NCBI GenBank assembly: GCA_016198905.1
Contig: JACQHR010000018.1
Coordinates: 1-35,440 of the forward strand
From: Candidatus Omnitrophota bacterium
Lineage (GTDB): Bacteria > Omnitrophota > Gorgyraeia > Aquiviventales > Aquiviventaceae
Reading direction: 5' to 3'
Length of the DNA: 35,440 nucleotides
The position numbers and the translations under genes were made by a program. Of this stretch, positions 23,906 to 32,159 are shown in pieces. Below the pieces are notes generated by a model. The model searched no databases. It saw only the letters and a list, made by a program, of their open reading frames with translations, and was not told where the DNA came from. Numbering within the stretch: the first letter of the stretch is position 1; each line of letters opens with the position of its first letter.

Positions 23906-23941
23906 AAAAACCGGACTACCATCTGTCGTTCGGTAGCCCGG
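23906..23941 (-). terminator. Riboswitch expression-platform terminator
   Basis: On the minus strand CCGGGCTACC (23932-23941) pairs with GGTAGTCCGG (23911-23920) through an 11-nt loop, followed by T5 (23910-23906). The 5' arm is also the conserved 3' part of the c-di-GMP aptamer, so the two folds exclude each other. Confidence 0.88.
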
Positions 23942-24058
23942 CTGTCCTGCGAGTTCGTTGTTCCCTGTTCGGTGTTCGTTGACACCGAACGCCGAACTTA
24001 AACGAGGACCCGTAGCTTTGCGTCCCCACGTTACCGTGGGTTTACCTTTATCGGGAAT
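23921..24058 (-). promoter_or_regulatory. c-di-GMP-I (GEMM-I) riboswitch
   Basis: The minus strand carries the hallmark pieces of the GEMM-I aptamer in order. These are AAAGGTAAACC; a CCCACG-GTAA-CGTGGG hairpin with a GNRA tetraloop; GGGACGCAAAGCTACGGGTC; a GTCCT/AGGAC helix with an inserted hairpin (GTTCGGTGT/ACACCGAAC, about 23958-23985); and the 3' GCCGGGCTACCGAA receptor segment. The terminator at 23906-23941 uses CCGGGCTACC from this last segment, so ligand binding should block termination (ON switch). It lies directly upstream of the giant subtilase gene. Confidence 0.93.
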
Positions 24059-24171
24059 AGCAAGTTGTATTACAACCTTGCCTGACGTCGCGGCGAGGCG
24101 TCAAGAGACAGAAAATTATGCGACGTGATGAGAAAATGACGCAGAATTAAGCGAGGTACGACGATGAACGG

Positions 24172-25740
24172 TTATAACCAGGAGCGGCGAAGGTGGGCCA
24201 GAGCCGCGTGAGACGTCGCTGACGGCGCGCGGTCATCCGAGAGGCGCGTCCAATCTTTCGTCGACCAACCGCGGACAGGCTCGAAGCCGGCTTTGAGCCG
24301 ATCATAGTGTTCGGGGCGCGCTTCGGAGATGTCGCTCTTGGCCGCGGCGCGCTTGGCGATCCGTCGAAGGGCCACCGCGCGCGGCACGACGCACTCAAAG
24401 AAATGAAACGAGGCGTGATGGCGCCGCGCGATACGGCGCAGCTGCTCCCGCCCAACCGCTTGTGAAAACGTCCCATCGCAGACCACCGATCGGCCCTGCT
24501 GCAACAACGTGCGCGCGCGCTGCATGAGCCGCTGATAGACCAGCTCGGAGACTCGCGGCGCATAGAGTCCTTCGGAGAATCCTTGGCCACGGCGGCGCAG
24601 GTGCGCGAACTCTTGCAAGCGAATTTCATCAGTACGTAGCCATGTCGCTCCGAGTCCTTCGGCGAGCGTCCGCGCCAGCGTGCTCTTGCCTGTGCCGATC
24701 ACGCCCCCAACGACCACCAGCCGCGGCGGCGCAAACTCTGCGGCGTAACGTTTCGCGAGTTGAAAATGCCGGCGAGCCAGCGCGCGAATCTTTCGTCCTT
24801 GCGCCGTCGTCGGATGCTGCAGCCACGCGAAGCCGCGCACTTTGCCGCGCACGAGGCTGCGATGGCATTTGTAGAACGCGAGCACGCGATCGAACGTCGG
24901 ATCGCGAAACGTCTGCCGGTACCGCGCCACGAGTGCCTCCGCGAGATCCGTCCGGCCGCGAAACTCCAAGTCCATCACGAGAAAACTGAAATCGTTCGCC
25001 AGATCAGCGCATCGAAACGCCGGCTCGAACTCCACACAGTCGAACACGTTCACCGGCGTCGTCATGCAGATATTCTCGCAGCGCAGATCGCCGTGCCCGT
25101 CGATGATGCGCCGCTGCCGCACCCGCCGCGCCAGCAGCGGCTCATGCAGCGCGAGATATTGGCGGTAACACGATTCAAGGAAGGCGCGATCGGCTTCGGA
25201 GAAGAGCGTACCGAGAAAGAGGCCGCACTCTTTCAAATTTCCCAGCACCAGTGCGGCGACTTGAGATGGCTGCCCATAATGATCAATCGCCCGGCTGCGC
25301 GCCGCCTTCTTGAAGAACGGGACGAGCTGATCGGCAACATCGGCCATGTCGCGACGCTTAATCTGATGCTTGGCGACAAGCTGATCCAACATGCGTCCTT
25401 CGGGCAGCCGATGCATCTTCACCACCCACTCAACCACTGTGCCCTTCCCGCCAAGTTGCAAACCGCGACTCGTTTCAACGACGGGCACGATGCCGATGTA
25501 GATGATCGGGGCGAGGCGCCGATTCAAGAACAGCTCGAGCAGGCAGTACTTCTTGCGCAGAGCAAGTGTAGAGGCGTCGAGGAAAGGAAACTTGACGGGC
25601 TTCTTCAACTTATAGGCAAACGCGCCGGCAAGGAAGACGTGCGAGACGTGCGTCTCCCGCCGCTCGATCACTTGCACAGGATGCGGATACGCGCGCGGCT
25701 TGGAGAGAAATTGAACCATGCGGTACTCGTGCGCGTTCAT
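24172..25740 (-). CDS. Fusion of aminoglycoside-phosphotransferase-like kinase and AAA/P-loop ATPase domain
   Basis: The 522-aa protein has two halves. Residues about 25-320 resemble the aminoglycoside phosphotransferase/kinase fold, with HGDLRCENICM (catalytic loop, about 215-225) and FDCVEFEP (metal loop). Residues about 340-510 are a P-loop kinase-like domain with GVIGTGKSTLA (Walker A), a DGTF segment and an RIAKRAAAKSDISEARPEHYD lid. The pair is widespread as a fused gene of unknown substrate. Both nucleotide sites look intact. The ATG at 25740 is preceded by a TACAAT box 11 nt upstream and has no ribosome site. Confidence 0.85.
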   Translation of the reverse strand: MNAHEYRMVQFLSKPRAYPHPVQVIERRETHVSHVFLAGAFAYKLKKPVKFPFLDASTLALRKKYCLLELFLNRRLAPIIYIGIVPVVETSRGLQLGGKGTVVEWVVKMHRLPEGRMLDQLVAKHQIKRRDMADVADQLVPFFKKAARSRAIDHYGQPSQVAALVLGNLKECGLFLGTLFSEADRAFLESCYRQYLALHEPLLARRVRQRRIIDGHGDLRCENICMTTPVNVFDCVEFEPAFRCADLANDFSFLVMDLEFRGRTDLAEALVARYRQTFRDPTFDRVLAFYKCHRSLVRGKVRGFAWLQHPTTAQGRKIRALARRHFQLAKRYAAEFAPPRLVVVGGVIGTGKSTLARTLAEGLGATWLRTDEIRLQEFAHLRRRGQGFSEGLYAPRVSELVYQRLMQRARTLLQQGRSVVCDGTFSQAVGREQLRRIARRHHASFHFFECVVPRAVALRRIAKRAAAKSDISEARPEHYDRLKAGFEPVRGWSTKDWTRLSDDRAPSATSHAALAHLRRSWL

Positions 25741-25763
25741 GATGAGCGCTTATTGTACCGTAT

Positions 25764-25820
25764 CAGGGTCAGTCCCCAAGCACGAAAATCACGGAGATCA
25801 CCCGATTGGGGTCTGACCCC
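25764..25820. repeat. REP-like palindrome pair (GGGGTCTGACCCC type)
   Basis: GGGGTC-T-GACCCC (25808-25820) is a perfect 6-bp palindrome, and the imperfect CAGGGTCAGTCCCC (25764-25777) stands 30 bp before it in roughly inverted orientation. Similar motifs are common near RAYT transposases in other bacteria; none is in the window. The pair separates two divergent genes. Confidence 0.55.
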
Positions 25821-25829
25821 GATGTAGGC

Positions 25830-25858
25830 TTGAGTTTTTCCGCCTGACTTGCTAAAGT
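25830..25858 (+). promoter_or_regulatory. Promoter of the TIGR04073-type gene
   Basis: TTGAGT (25830-25835) and TAAAGT (25853-25858) are 17 bp apart and end 25 nt before the ATG at 25884. Confidence 0.6.
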
Positions 25859-25883
25859 GAGGTGCAACCATAGGAGGAGACTC

Positions 25884-26273
25884 ATGGCCAGAGAAGTTCT
25901 TCGCTGGAACATCGGCGTGGTCCTTGGAATCCTGGTTGCCTGCTGCAGCACGCCTGCCGAAGCCGCCGAACCGATGGAGCCTGGAAAAGCCTTCGTCAAG
26001 CTCACCCGCGGCGCCATCAACACCATCACCGGGTGGGTCGAACTCCCGAAGCGCATCCACGAAACAACGGTTGAATCCGGAGCCGCAGCCGGGTTTACGT
26101 GGGGATTGCTGCGAGGCATCGGCCATGGATTCATCCGCACCGCCGCCGGACTCTACGAGGTCGTCACCTTCCCGTTTCCCGCCCCACCAAGCTACGAGCC
26201 GGTCATCCAACCTGAGTACGTGTTCACCGATGAATCGGTCGGCACCACGAGGACGCACACGTATACGAAATAA
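25884..26273 (+). CDS. Exosortase system-associated protein, TIGR04073-like
   Basis: The 129-aa protein has a signal peptide (hydrophobic about 8-22, cut near AEAAEP), then KLTRGAINTITGWVELPKRIHETT, a Gly-rich segment (GAAAGFTWGLLRGIGHGFIRTAAGLYEVVTFPFP) and PSYEPVIQPEYVF at the end. This is the pattern I know as the TIGR04073 family, which is largely limited to bacteria with exosortase/PEP-CTERM systems. It is exported, probably periplasmic; the role is unknown. ATAGGAGGAG lies before the ATG. It stands alone, upstream of the channel-VanY-APC-CstA series. The PEP-CTERM protein at 14183-14863 agrees with the presence of an exosortase in this genome. Confidence 0.8.
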   Translation: MAREVLRWNIGVVLGILVACCSTPAEAAEPMEPGKAFVKLTRGAINTITGWVELPKRIHETTVESGAAAGFTWGLLRGIGHGFIRTAAGLYEVVTFPFPAPPSYEPVIQPEYVFTDESVGTTRTHTYTK

Positions 26274-26353
26274 TCCTCCGTCGCTTTCCACAGCAGTCTG
26301 TATCGCGGGGCACGTGTGGTGAGTGGGGCGCACAACAGAGGAGGTGGAGGAGG

Positions 26354-27046
26354 ATGGAAACGGCACCTGTAAGCTGGTGGGATTCGCTGCTCCTGAATCC
26401 GGTGCAATCGCTGTTGACTGAACTGCTCACGTTCCTTCCACGACTGCTTGGCGCGATTCTCGTCTTGCTCATCGGCTGGTGGATAGCTCGCGGCATTGAA
26501 GCCGTTGTGGTCAGAATCTTACGGACGATCGCATTCGACAAGCTCGCCGATCAAATTCAGCTTTCCGACGTCCTCGAAAAAGGCGGGATCCGACGCAAGT
26601 TCTCGGAGCTGCTCGCCGCGATCGTGTACTGGATCGTCATGCTCGCCGTGGTGATGGTCGCCTTCAATGTCCTGCAGCTCACCGTGGCGGCGCAGTTGTT
26701 CCAGAACGTGGTGGCGTTTTTGCCGAACGTGGTGGCGGCGGTGTTCATTTTGGTCGTTGGGGTTTTTGCCGCGGCGTTTCTGTCCACGACGTTCCGGACG
26801 GCGGCGAGCAATTCCGGGATTCAGCAAGCCGCCCTCTTGGGGCAAGCCGTGCAGATCGTGGTGGTCATCTTCTCCGCGGTCGCGGCCCTGGAACAGTTGC
26901 AGATTCGATTCGTGGGCGAAGTGTTTCTGATCATCCTGGGAGGGATCAGCCTGGGGTGCGCGCTGGCGTTTGGTCTTGGCTGCAAGGATCTCGCCGGCAA
27001 ATGGATTGCGAGTATCGTGGAGCAAGTGCAAGTCCGCAAACGGTAG
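26354..27046 (+). CDS. Conserved-TM-helix (mechanosensitive channel-like) membrane protein
   Basis: The 230-aa protein has four to five hydrophobic helices. The repeat FLPRLLGAILVLLIGWWIARGIEAVV and FLPNVVAAVFILVVGVFAAAFLSTT is the conserved TM-helix repeat found in many small mechanosensitive channel relatives; a final FGLGCKDLAGKW is the typical MscS-like motif. It lacks the cytoplasmic beta domain of MscS. A channel or stress-related role is inferred. A very purine-rich ribosome site (GAGGAGG) precedes the ATG. The VanY-like gene follows 11 nt after the stop. Confidence 0.82.
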   Translation: METAPVSWWDSLLLNPVQSLLTELLTFLPRLLGAILVLLIGWWIARGIEAVVVRILRTIAFDKLADQIQLSDVLEKGGIRRKFSELLAAIVYWIVMLAVVMVAFNVLQLTVAAQLFQNVVAFLPNVVAAVFILVVGVFAAAFLSTTFRTAASNSGIQQAALLGQAVQIVVVIFSAVAALEQLQIRFVGEVFLIILGGISLGCALAFGLGCKDLAGKWIASIVEQVQVRKR

Positions 27047-27057
27047 GGCGTGCCGTA

Positions 27058-27876
27058 GTGCACATCGTCAAGAGAACCCGGTGGTGGCTGACAGCGGCTA
27101 TCGCCGGGTTTCTCTTTTCCTCTGAGGCGCTCGCGCTGCATGTGCAGCAGCTCGAGCCTCACGACATCGACACCCTCCACGCCGTGCTCCAGGTCCTTGA
27201 GCCTTCCATTGCCGCTCAAAAGTCCGATGGGAGGGCGAATCTGCTCGCGTGGGAGCAGTTGTACACGCCGCTGAATTCGTCTCAGCGAGCGTTCATTGAT
27301 GCGTTCAGAGCGCTCAAAGCCGAAGCGCTCGGTGCGACGAGTCACTACTTTGGAGAAGAGCCCGTGACGTCTGAGATCGTTCCCGTCGGCACGCAGCAGA
27401 CGGTGAAAGACGGTCTCGTGACACCGTTGGATCCCCAATATCTGCCGCGCCGCGTGCTCGACGCCTATCAACGCATGATGGACGCCATGCAGAAGGATCT
27501 CGGCAAGCAACTCCTCGTGGAATCCGGCTATCGCTCGCCGGCGTATCAACTCTACCTCTTTATGTTTTATCTCCCGAAGCACGGGCATTCGATCAAAGAA
27601 ACGAACCGGTTTGTGGCCTTGCCCGGCTACAGCGAACATGGCAACCCGGCTCGCCAAGCGATCGACTTCATCAACGAAGCGGGCATCAACGGCGAAGATC
27701 ATCCGGAAGAGTTTGAGGCGCTGCCTGAATATGCGTGGCTGCAGCAGCACGCCAAAGAGTTTGGATTCTTCCTCTCCTACCCTCGCAACAACACGCTCAA
27801 TACCTCCTTCGAGCCTTGGCACTGGCATTATGAAGAAGGGACGGGGGGCAGGAGATGGGGGGTGGGAATTCCGTGA
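27058..27876 (+). CDS. D-alanyl-D-alanine carboxypeptidase-like (VanY, M15B) exported enzyme
   Basis: The 272-aa protein begins at GTG 27058 with an N-terminal signal (KRTRWWLTAAIAGFLFSSEALA). The C-terminal half is an M15B peptidase: ESGYRSPAYQLYLF, YSEHGNPARQAIDF (the zinc S-x-H-x-x-G-x-A-x-D pattern, with H and D as ligands) and EPWHWHY with the last zinc histidine. It would trim peptidoglycan stem peptides in the periplasm. The ribosome site is weak. Its last 22 nt overlap the APC permease start. Together with the following transporter genes, recovery of released D-Ala or peptides is a plausible theme, not proven. Confidence 0.88.
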   Translation: MHIVKRTRWWLTAAIAGFLFSSEALALHVQQLEPHDIDTLHAVLQVLEPSIAAQKSDGRANLLAWEQLYTPLNSSQRAFIDAFRALKAEALGATSHYFGEEPVTSEIVPVGTQQTVKDGLVTPLDPQYLPRRVLDAYQRMMDAMQKDLGKQLLVESGYRSPAYQLYLFMFYLPKHGHSIKETNRFVALPGYSEHGNPARQAIDFINEAGINGEDHPEEFEALPEYAWLQQHAKEFGFFLSYPRNNTLNTSFEPWHWHYEEGTGGRRWGVGIP

Positions 27877-29207
27877 CCTCCCCCGCTTCCCACGCCCCTC
27901 GCCCCATTCTTATCCGTTCCCTCGGGCTCTACGATGCCACGATGCTGGTCGTCGGCTGCATCGTCGGCGTGGGGATCTTCAGGACCGCCAGCTCCATCGC
28001 CGGCCATCTGCAGTCCCCGATCTTGATTCTGGCGTTGTGGGTCTTCGGCGGGCTGCTCTCGTTGTGCGGCGCGCTGTGCTATGCGGAGCTGGCCGCAATG
28101 TTTCCGGCCAGCGGCGGCGATTACGTCTACACGACCAAGATTTACGGCAGGTTCTGGGGGTTCTTGTTCGGTTGGACGAAGCTGTTCATCGAACGGACGG
28201 GCACGATTGCGATTCTCGGATTCGTTTTTGCGGAATACTTCCGCCGCGTGCTCCCGTACGGCGACGCCACCCTGCACTGGGTCGCCGCCGGTTCGATCGT
28301 GTTGTTAACGTTCGTGAACGTCGCCGGCGTTCGATGGGGCAAATACGTCCAGAATGTCTTCACGACGCTGAAAATTCTTGCCCTGCTGTGCCTCATCATC
28401 GCCGGCGCGCGAGCCCTCCTCGGCCATCACGCGATCGCAGCGGACTGGGCCATCCCCCCGCTTAGCCTGCGCACGCTGCAGTCGGCCGGTGTGGCGCTGG
28501 TGTTCGTGCTATGGACGTACGGGGGATGGACCGAGGCGGCATACGTGGCTGAAGAGGTGCGTGATCCGATCCGCAGCGTGCCGCGCGCGATCATCGGGGG
28601 CGTCATCCTGACGACGATCCTCTATCTCTTCGTCAATTGGAGCTACCTCGTGTTCGTCCCGATAGATCAGTTGTCGAAGACGCCGCTTGTCGCCTCGCGC
28701 GTCATGTACGATGCGTGGGGCAACGCGGGAGCGACTTTCATCGCCTGGATGATCGCCTGCTCCGCCTTCGGGGCGCTCAACGGCTACATCCTGACGGGAG
28801 GGCGCATCCTCTACGCGATCGGGAAGGACCATGCGCTGTTCGCGCGGCTGGGTCAAATTGATCCAACACATCACACGCCGGCGCTGGCGCTCTGGGTCAA
28901 CGCCGCGATCGCCGTGGTGCTCGTGTTCACGAAGACGTTCGATCAGATCATGACGTACTCGACCGTCGCGATCTCCATTTTCTTCGCGATGGTGGTCTTC
29001 GGCGTGATCGTGTTGCGCCGCAGGCATCCTGAGTTGGCGCGGCCGTACAAGACGTTCGGCTACCCCGTGACGCCGATCCTTTTTTGCGTGACGATGATCG
29101 GCTTTATTGCCAATCTCTGGATCGAAGCGCCGAAGGACACGGCGTTTGGTTTTGTCTGGATGGCCGTAGGGGTGCCGCTGTATTGGTGGTCACAGCGCCT
29201 GCGATGA
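27855..29207 (+). CDS. APC superfamily amino-acid permease
   Basis: The 450-aa protein has about 12 membrane helices. Typical APC features are visible: the GLYDATMLVVGCIVGVGIF start (TM1, with the GxG substrate loop), FPASGGDYVYT (TM3) and VALVFVLWTYGGWTEAAYVAEEVRDPIRSVPRAI (TM6 region). It would import an amino acid with H+ or Na+; the substrate is unknown. The ATG at 27855 lies 22 nt inside the VanY gene and its stop overlaps the CstA start (ATGA), so these three are one operon. Confidence 0.9.
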   Translation: MGGGNSVTSPASHAPRPILIRSLGLYDATMLVVGCIVGVGIFRTASSIAGHLQSPILILALWVFGGLLSLCGALCYAELAAMFPASGGDYVYTTKIYGRFWGFLFGWTKLFIERTGTIAILGFVFAEYFRRVLPYGDATLHWVAAGSIVLLTFVNVAGVRWGKYVQNVFTTLKILALLCLIIAGARALLGHHAIAADWAIPPLSLRTLQSAGVALVFVLWTYGGWTEAAYVAEEVRDPIRSVPRAIIGGVILTTILYLFVNWSYLVFVPIDQLSKTPLVASRVMYDAWGNAGATFIAWMIACSAFGALNGYILTGGRILYAIGKDHALFARLGQIDPTHHTPALALWVNAAIAVVLVFTKTFDQIMTYSTVAISIFFAMVVFGVIVLRRRHPELARPYKTFGYPVTPILFCVTMIGFIANLWIEAPKDTAFGFVWMAVGVPLYWWSQRLR

Positions 29208-30823
29208 GCCTCTTTGCCGTCGCCCTCGGAGCCTGCGTCTTATTTTTCCTGGGCTACATTGGCTACGGCCGTCTGCTGGCCCGCTGGTTTGACCTCAGCT
29301 CCAGCCGCCCGACCCCGGCCACGCGCATCAATGACGGCGTCGACTTCGTCCCGGCCAAAGCGCCGCTGCTTTTGGGACAGCATTTCTCCGCGATTGCCGC
29401 CGCAGGGCCCATTGTCGGCCCGATCCTGGCCGGGCTCTGGTTCGGGTGGCTGCCGACCCTCATCTGGATCGTGGTGGGGGCGATCTTCTTAGGTGCGGTG
29501 CACGATTTTTCGAGCCTGGTCAGCTCGGTGCGGCACGAGGGCAGATCCATCGTCGAGCTGGTGCATGAGCATCTGAGCCGCCGCGCGTATGTGCTCTTTC
29601 TCGCGTTTGTGTGGCTCTCGCTCATCTACGTCATCCTCGCTTTTGCCGACTTGACCAGCAGCTCGTTTGTGGAGCCGACCTACGGCGGGGCCGTTGCGAC
29701 GTCGTCGAGCCTGTATCTCATGCTGGCGATCGCGATGGGGCTCTGCCTCTACCGCCTGCGGATGCCGCTGGGCTGGACCACGGCGGTATTCCTGCCGTTG
29801 GTGGGGCTGGCGATTTGGGGAGCTCAATCGGCGCCGCTGGTGCTGCCGACGATCGGCTCGGTGCGGCCGCAGCTGTTATGGAACGGCATCATCCTCTTCT
29901 ACTGCTTCATCGCCTCCATCGCGCCGATGTGGATCCTGCTGCAGCCGCGCGGATATTTGGGCGGCTTCTTCTTGTACGTGACGCTGGCCGCCGGCCTCAT
30001 CGGGCTGCTGCTTGGGGGCGACACGGTGCAATACCCGGCGTTCTTGGGATGGACCAGCCAAAAGGGGCTGCCGCTGTTTCCCCTGCTGTTCGTGACCGTC
30101 GCGTGCGGCGCTTGCTCCGGGTTTCACGGCATCGTGAGCTCCGGCACCACATCAAAGCAGATCGCGAAAGAATCGGACTGCCGGGTGGTGGGCTATGGCG
30201 GGATGCTTTTAGAAGGGGTCGTGGCGGTGCTCGCCCTCGCCACGGTGATGCTGCTGGCTCCGGGCGATCCGGCCACGCAGCAGTCGCCGGATAGAATCTA
30301 CGCCAACGGCATCAGCCATTTCGTGCAGCGTTTCGGGGTGAACCAGGACTTCGCCCGGTCCTTTGCGCTGCTGGCCTTCGCCACGTTCATCTACGACACG
30401 CTGGACGTGGCGACGCGCCTGGCGCGCTACGTCCTGCAGGAGCTGACCGGTTGGAAAGGGCGCTGGGGCGGGGTCTGTGCCACGCTGCTGACGCTGGCCG
30501 GGCCTGCGATCAGCATGAGCTGGGTGATGAAAGACGCGGCCGGCAACATCGTGCCGGCCTGGAAAGTGTTCTGGACGCTCTTTGGGACGTCGAATCAATT
30601 ACTGGCCGCACTCACTCTGCTGACCATCACCGTGTGGCTCAAGCGTACCAAGAAACCCTGGCTCATCAGCGCACTGCCCGCAGCCTTCATGTTGGTGATG
30701 ACGCTGTGGTCGCTCACCTTAAGCTTGCGCACCTTCAACGGCATGGCTCTCATCGCGCTCATCCTCATGGGCCTGGCCCTGCTCGTCCTCGCCGAAGCCT
30801 TCCAGGCCCTGCGACGTACCTAA
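29204..30823 (+). CDS. cstA: CstA family carbon-starvation transporter
   Basis: The 539-aa protein has many membrane helices and the CstA motifs: INDGVDFVPAKAPLLLGQHFSAIAAAGPIVGPILA (about residues 40-75) and SGTTSKQIAKESDCRVVGYGGMLLEG (about 310-335). The family transports peptides or pyruvate when carbon is short. It is shorter than E. coli CstA (about 700 aa), as in many other phyla, with the C-terminal extension missing. The ATG at 29204 is chosen because it overlaps the APC stop by 4 nt. It is the last gene of the operon. Confidence 0.9.
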   Translation: MSLFAVALGACVLFFLGYIGYGRLLARWFDLSSSRPTPATRINDGVDFVPAKAPLLLGQHFSAIAAAGPIVGPILAGLWFGWLPTLIWIVVGAIFLGAVHDFSSLVSSVRHEGRSIVELVHEHLSRRAYVLFLAFVWLSLIYVILAFADLTSSSFVEPTYGGAVATSSSLYLMLAIAMGLCLYRLRMPLGWTTAVFLPLVGLAIWGAQSAPLVLPTIGSVRPQLLWNGIILFYCFIASIAPMWILLQPRGYLGGFFLYVTLAAGLIGLLLGGDTVQYPAFLGWTSQKGLPLFPLLFVTVACGACSGFHGIVSSGTTSKQIAKESDCRVVGYGGMLLEGVVAVLALATVMLLAPGDPATQQSPDRIYANGISHFVQRFGVNQDFARSFALLAFATFIYDTLDVATRLARYVLQELTGWKGRWGGVCATLLTLAGPAISMSWVMKDAAGNIVPAWKVFWTLFGTSNQLLAALTLLTITVWLKRTKKPWLISALPAAFMLVMTLWSLTLSLRTFNGMALIALILMGLALLVLAEAFQALRRT

Positions 30824-30935
30824 ATCAGGTCGGCAAAGGATGGGCTCCCCGATCCGCCCACCGATCAAACCGCCTTCCAAGATGCCTTCCGCTTCAGAGT
30901 GGTCAGGATCGCTCACGGGGAGAAGCGGTTCGTGC
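30824..30935. other. Gap between cstA and the convergent membrane-protein gene; possible gene remnant
   Basis: A minus-strand frame without a start reads through much of this gap (EHEPLLPVSDPDHSEAEGIL, then a Gly-rich GGLIGGRIGEP). It looks mildly coding but has no start or ribosome site, so it may be a decayed gene end. An 8-bp inverted repeat, GGTAGGTT/AACCTACC, lies just beyond, inside the end of the next gene. Confidence 0.25.
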
Positions 30936-31616
30936 TCAAAAGTTCCAAAACGGTAGGTTCACATAACCTACCTTCACGCTCACGATCAGGATGCTGAGAA
31001 GGAGAACAAAGAGCAAACCGTATGTGAGTTTGTTGGCTCGTCGAACCGCCTGTCTGATTTCTGGCTGGCCCATCTCTTTGAAAAATCTACGCAGGACACG
31101 CACCTCAATAGCGACTGTCAGGAAATACGCTGGGATCAACCCAATCATTGCTCCAACAGGAACCCAGCGATACGTCCAATCCCTGCCCCCAGGTAGTATC
31201 CAGCCACCTGAGAACACGATCATCAACACATCGCCAAGCACGCCGTTCGTCCAGTCCGAAGATACGGCTCCAACTTTCTCCAACCCAAATACGACCAACC
31301 AGAACACAACCTGGACGGCAAACAACAGAACCCAGGCGAACGGAAATCCCGCTACCGTCGAAGCAAGATTGGAAACTACCGACGGAATGACGGCTCGCTT
31401 GTAGCTTGTGCTGAACGATGAACGATACACGGCAGCTTCTATCAGGATGATCGGCAACAATACAGCCCACATCATTGGGAACGTCACGGCAATCATGGGC
31501 ACGGGCGCATTGGCGTATACCACCGAAGGTACCGAGAACAGGCAGAACAAAAACAGCGCCCAACGCAAGCCGGACACCGACTCCGCACTCCCCACTGGTC
31601 TTGAAGCCTGCTTCAT
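30936..31616 (-). CDS. Unknown multi-helix membrane protein
   Basis: The 226-aa protein has a hydrophobic N-terminal segment (about residues 18-38, signal-like) followed by about four membrane helices (MIAVTFPMMWAVLLPIILIEAAVY, FPFAWVLLFAVQVVFWLVVFG and a C-terminal pair). I do not recognise the family; a helix-rich transporter subunit or sensor is possible. The ATG at 31616 has GGAGG four nt upstream and overlaps the stop of the upstream 60-aa gene (ATGA), so the two are coupled. Confidence 0.75.
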   Translation of the reverse strand: MKQASRPVGSAESVSGLRWALFLFCLFSVPSVVYANAPVPMIAVTFPMMWAVLLPIILIEAAVYRSSFSTSYKRAVIPSVVSNLASTVAGFPFAWVLLFAVQVVFWLVVFGLEKVGAVSSDWTNGVLGDVLMIVFSGGWILPGGRDWTYRWVPVGAMIGLIPAYFLTVAIEVRVLRRFFKEMGQPEIRQAVRRANKLTYGLLFVLLLSILIVSVKVGYVNLPFWNF

Positions 31617-31795
31617 GTGTCCTCCGCCTGGTTTGCCTCTATCGCAGGCACAACCCGCGCCTTCGCCCACTCCGACGCTTTGATACGACTCACCGCCCAG
31701 GCAAACGGTAGCGATCTGAGAAGCGCCAACACGCCTTCCGCAAAAATCTCTGTGACCTTGCTCAGCCGTTCCTTCGGCGATAGCTCGACGTTCAT
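31613..31795 (-). CDS. Small (60-aa) protein coupled to the membrane protein
   Basis: The product starts MNVELSPKERLSKVTEIFAEGVLALLRS, resembling the short LSPxERLxxVAxILAxGVLRL proteins often found next to recombinases or other mobile genes, but no recombinase is near. ATG 31795 is used; ATG 31810 is also possible, and neither has a ribosome site. The stop overlaps the next start by 4 nt. Function unknown; it may be a remnant regulator of a mobile element. Confidence 0.55.
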   Translation of the reverse strand: MNVELSPKERLSKVTEIFAEGVLALLRSLPFAWAVSRIKASEWAKARVVPAIEANQAEDT

Positions 31796-31835
31796 AATAG
31801 ACACTTGCATCAAACGGGGGTGGGCGGTCGGTAAC

Positions 31836-32147
31836 TCACACTGTAGCGGTGGTCGGCGGGAGATCTTGGGTGACGTCGCGGATGATGGACTCGACATCGT
31901 CCTGGGTGACGCCATGATACCAAACGTAATCCGGAAACACCATGACGTTGGGGCCTTTCGCGCACACGTCCTGGCAGCCGGATTTGCTGACGCGCACCGC
32001 TCGCGAAAATCCCAGCGCCTTGATGCGCGCTTTCAGCGATGCGGCGATGGCCTCGCTCTCACGATGCGAGCAGCACGTTTCGTGCGGCTCGCGCTTGTTG
32101 ATGCACACGAAGACGATCTTCTGATATGGAACGCTATTCTTCAGCAT
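31836..32147 (-). CDS. 2Fe-2S thioredoxin-like ferredoxin
   Basis: The 103-aa protein has the cysteine layout of thioredoxin-fold 2Fe-2S ferredoxins (NuoE C-terminal-like): C15 in VFVCINKRE, C25/C26 in HETCCSH, C58 and C62 in SGCQDVCAKGPNVMVFP. One of C25/C26 is probably spare. The family works as a small electron carrier or cluster holder in the cytoplasm. No ribosome site is seen. It lies 12 nt after the HAD gene and is probably co-transcribed with it and the MscS gene. Confidence 0.88.
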   Translation of the reverse strand: MLKNSVPYQKIVFVCINKREPHETCCSHRESEAIAASLKARIKALGFSRAVRVSKSGCQDVCAKGPNVMVFPDYVWYHGVTQDDVESIIRDVTQDLPPTTATV

Positions 32148-32159
32148 GCGCCATTGAAG

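Noticed and set aside
24760..25827. Plus-strand frame of 355 codons opposite the kinase/ATPase gene
   Set aside because: Antisense to conserved motifs of the real gene and without family resemblance.
30824..30935. Pseudogene or gene end between cstA and the membrane-protein gene
   Set aside because: A coding-like frame exists but has no start, length or family match, so it is recorded only as a gap with low confidence.
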